DNA from: a bacterium
Lineage (GTDB): Bacteria; JAHJDO01
NCBI GenBank assembly: GCA_030671985.1
Contig: DAOVHI010000077.1
Span: 1-6,921 of the forward strand
Reading direction: 5' to 3'
DNA: 6,921 bases
The first letter of the stretch is position 1; every line of letters begins with the position of its first letter. The position numbers and the translations under genes were made by a program. The notes beneath the pieces are model-generated. The model was not told the origin of the DNA, searched no databases, and saw only the letters and a list, made by a program, of their open reading frames with translations. Positions 5,442-6,921 of this stretch are shown in pieces.

Positions 5442-6275
5442 ATGACAGAGAAAAAGTTTGGCAAATATATAGTTCAGGATATCGTTAAATTCGGTGGGAT
5501 GTCTCAAATATACAAAGCTATCGATCCTGCAACAAAAGAAGTAGTAGCCATTAAGATTCTTCATCCAGGAAAAATGAATCACAGAACAATAAACGGATTC
5601 GTTCAAGAAGCCAAGATGTTAGAAAAGCTAAATCACCCGAACATAATTCAAGTGATAGATTTTGGAAAAGAAGAGGGAACGCTCTATACAGTGATGGAAT
5701 ACATCAATGGAAAAGATTTAAAAAAGCTCCTGCTTCATAAAAAAATTAAAGGCTTTCAGGAAAAATACGATATTATTTTGCAAATAGGAAGAGGGCTCGA
5801 CTATCTTCATGAAAACAACATAATTCACAAAGACATAAAACCTGAAAATATTCTGATTCTCAAAAATAATGAAGTGAAAATTATAGATTTTGGACTGGCG
5901 CATTATGACAGATTAAGGATATTTACACACAACCACTTTATTGACGGTACGCCTACATACATGTCTCCTGAACAAATAAAAAAAGAACACATAGACACTA
6001 GAACAGACATATATTCTTTTGGAATACTTATATATGAAATGCTGACCGGCAGAGTTCCTTATCAAGGCAATGATAAAAACGCGATCATGAGAGCTCACAT
6101 CAATATACATACACGGCCAAGATCCATCTCTTATTACGATTCCAGCATATCGAAAAATACTGAAAATTGCGTAATGAAGACAATAGAAAAAAATCCGAAC
6201 AAAAGATATCAAACAGTGTCGGAAATGATCTTGGACTTTAGGAGAAGTAAAATCAAAAAAGGGGAATGGGAATGA
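5442..6275 (+). CDS. Hanks-type Ser/Thr protein kinase, soluble, non-RD
   Basis: The 277 residues are a bare kinase domain with no membrane helix or sensor. Present are VAIK with Lys38, the helix-C Glu56 in VQEAKML, hinge MEYINGKDL (85-93), catalytic loop HKDIKPEN (129-136) with Asp131 and Asn136, DFG at 149-151, GTPTYMSPE (169-177) ending the activation segment, DIYSFGILIYEMLTG from Asp189, and Arg255 in NPNKRY. Catalysis should therefore be intact. Two features are odd: the Arg before the catalytic Asp is Lys (HKD), which makes it a non-RD kinase, and the glycine loop reads VKFGGMSQIY instead of the common GRGGMGxVY, losing the first and third glycines. AGGA precedes the ATG. Its stop overlaps the next ATG as ATGA, so it is translationally coupled to the TPR-LysM protein, a likely partner or substrate. 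Confidence 0.95.
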   Translation: MTEKKFGKYIVQDIVKFGGMSQIYKAIDPATKEVVAIKILHPGKMNHRTINGFVQEAKMLEKLNHPNIIQVIDFGKEEGTLYTVMEYINGKDLKKLLLHKKIKGFQEKYDIILQIGRGLDYLHENNIIHKDIKPENILILKNNEVKIIDFGLAHYDRLRIFTHNHFIDGTPTYMSPEQIKKEHIDTRTDIYSFGILIYEMLTGRVPYQGNDKNAIMRAHINIHTRPRSISYYDSSISKNTENCVMKTIEKNPNKRYQTVSEMILDFRRSKIKKGEWE

Positions 6276-6921
6276 AGAAAAAAAACACAAAATTCATATT
6301 AGTTACTATGATACTAATAATTGCTGTCTATGTTGGATGGCAGGCATATTCTCAATTTCTTCAAAAAAACATTTCCGATCAGCATAAAAAAGCCGACGTG
6401 TTTTATAATGAAGGTAAGTTTGAGAAAGCAAAGACTATATATGCTGATTTATTAAATAAAAACCAAAAACAGCCGGAACTTGTTTATCGGCTTGCAATAT
6501 GCAGCAAAGAAACAGGAGATTCAGCAGAGACAGAAGCTCTTCTGAATAGAATTATGGACCAGTTCAAAGATTCAGAATATATTGATGAAGCATTACTTGA
6601 GTTGGGTGAATTAGCACAGACAAAAGGTAATCTTAAAAAAGCAAATGACCTGTATGATAAGATATTAAATGAATATTCAAATAGCAATATCTTTTACAAT
6701 GCTATATATGCTAAAGCCTGTGTTTATAAACTTCAAGATAAGTTCAAGGATGCTCTCGCTTTATTTGAGAAAGTTATTCTGGAATCAGACGATAACGAAT
6801 TAAAAATCGCAGCGCTCAAGGAGATTGGAGATATAAACGTAAAGCTTATATTCTCTCCCGTTCCTACAAAAGACAGCGCAATTTATAAAGTGAAAGCAGG
6901 AGATATGCTTGGTTCAATCGC
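6272..6921 (+). CDS. Membrane-anchored TPR protein with LysM domain, 3' end cut
   Basis: The frame starts at the ATG overlapping the kinase stop and stays open to the window edge: 216 codons plus two bases. A basic MKKKNTK leader and a hydrophobic helix at about 8-26 form an uncleaved signal anchor (N-terminus in the cytoplasm, remainder outside). Residues about 37-175 form TPR-like helix pairs, with NEGKFEKAKTIYADLL, LGELAQTKGNLKKANDLYDKIL and KLQDKFKDALALFEKVIL as clear repeat cores. After a Pro-containing linker (SPVPTK), IYKVKAGDMLGSIA starts a LysM domain, which binds GlcNAc in peptidoglycan. The remainder lies outside; in similar proteins an L,D-transpeptidase or further LysM repeats follow, but nothing here shows that. 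Outside the membrane the TPRs may assemble envelope partners; with the kinase it could pass a wall signal, although only a few N-terminal residues face the kinase. Confidence 0.87.
   Translation, partial: MKKKNTKFILVTMILIIAVYVGWQAYSQFLQKNISDQHKKADVFYNEGKFEKAKTIYADLLNKNQKQPELVYRLAICSKETGDSAETEALLNRIMDQFKDSEYIDEALLELGELAQTKGNLKKANDLYDKILNEYSNSNIFYNAIYAKACVYKLQDKFKDALALFEKVILESDDNELKIAALKEIGDINVKLIFSPVPTKDSAIYKVKAGDMLGSI

Noticed and set aside
5913-6290. Minus-strand open frame of 125 codons
   Set aside because: It is antisense to the conserved C-terminal half of the kinase; its translation is Phe/Tyr/Cys-rich with no motif.
6484-6687. Minus-strand open frame of 67 codons
   Set aside because: It is antisense to the TPR repeats, which read well on the plus strand; there is no ribosome site or motif.
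1-6921. Mobile element, CRISPR, tRNA or rRNA
   Set aside because: There are no transposase-like frames, regularly spaced repeats, tRNA-like cloverleafs or rRNA-like stretches; genes are densely packed and of housekeeping or signalling type.

Overview
The window looks like a piece of chromosome from an AT-rich, probably anaerobic and uncultured bacterium. The gene set (DUF5320 protein, Fur-type repressor with a WWHGRFRGCG leader, DUF89 phosphatase with an N-terminal CxxC, Mrp without a DUF59 domain, stand-alone J-domain protein, Hanks-type kinase beside a TPR-LysM protein) resembles what I remember from Omnitrophota and related PVC or Deltaproteobacteria-like lineages. That placement is an inference from gene content. 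No rRNA, tRNA, CRISPR array or mobile element is visible, and no stretch above 300 bases lacks a gene.

Minus-strand block (4266 down to 1). In transcription order: thioredoxin, a Fur-family regulator, a YggS/PLPBP protein, then an internal strong sigma70-type promoter with a Fur/PerR-like 7-1-7 operator, then a small Gly/Arg/Phe-rich DUF5320 protein, an intergenic hairpin, a DUF89 metal-dependent phosphatase, an Mrp/NBP35 Fe-S carrier ATPase, a minimal J-domain protein and a membrane protein cut by the window edge. The last four genes are packed with gaps of 1 to 7 bases, so they are probably co-transcribed and translationally coupled. The theme is redox, metal and Fe-S handling, and the operator suggests that the Fur-family protein made upstream controls the DUF5320 gene and perhaps everything after it.

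Divergent intergenic region (4267-4431). It carries a clear plus-strand promoter (TTGACG, 17 bases, TATATT), a weaker minus-strand promoter for thioredoxin, and an imperfect inverted CTATCCC/GGGATAG repeat with one copy near each gene start.

Plus-strand block (4432 to the right edge). A secreted protein of unknown function with a signal peptide, a soluble Hanks-type Ser/Thr kinase of the non-RD type with a degenerate glycine loop, and a membrane-anchored TPR protein that enters a LysM domain where the window ends. Kinase and TPR-LysM genes overlap by ATGA. Together they look like a cell-envelope signalling unit in which the peptidoglycan-binding part is on a separate protein instead of fused to the kinase as in PASTA kinases.

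The best candidates for something not yet described are the Fur-controlled DUF5320/DUF89/Mrp/J-domain/membrane-protein module and the split kinase plus TPR-LysM envelope operon.
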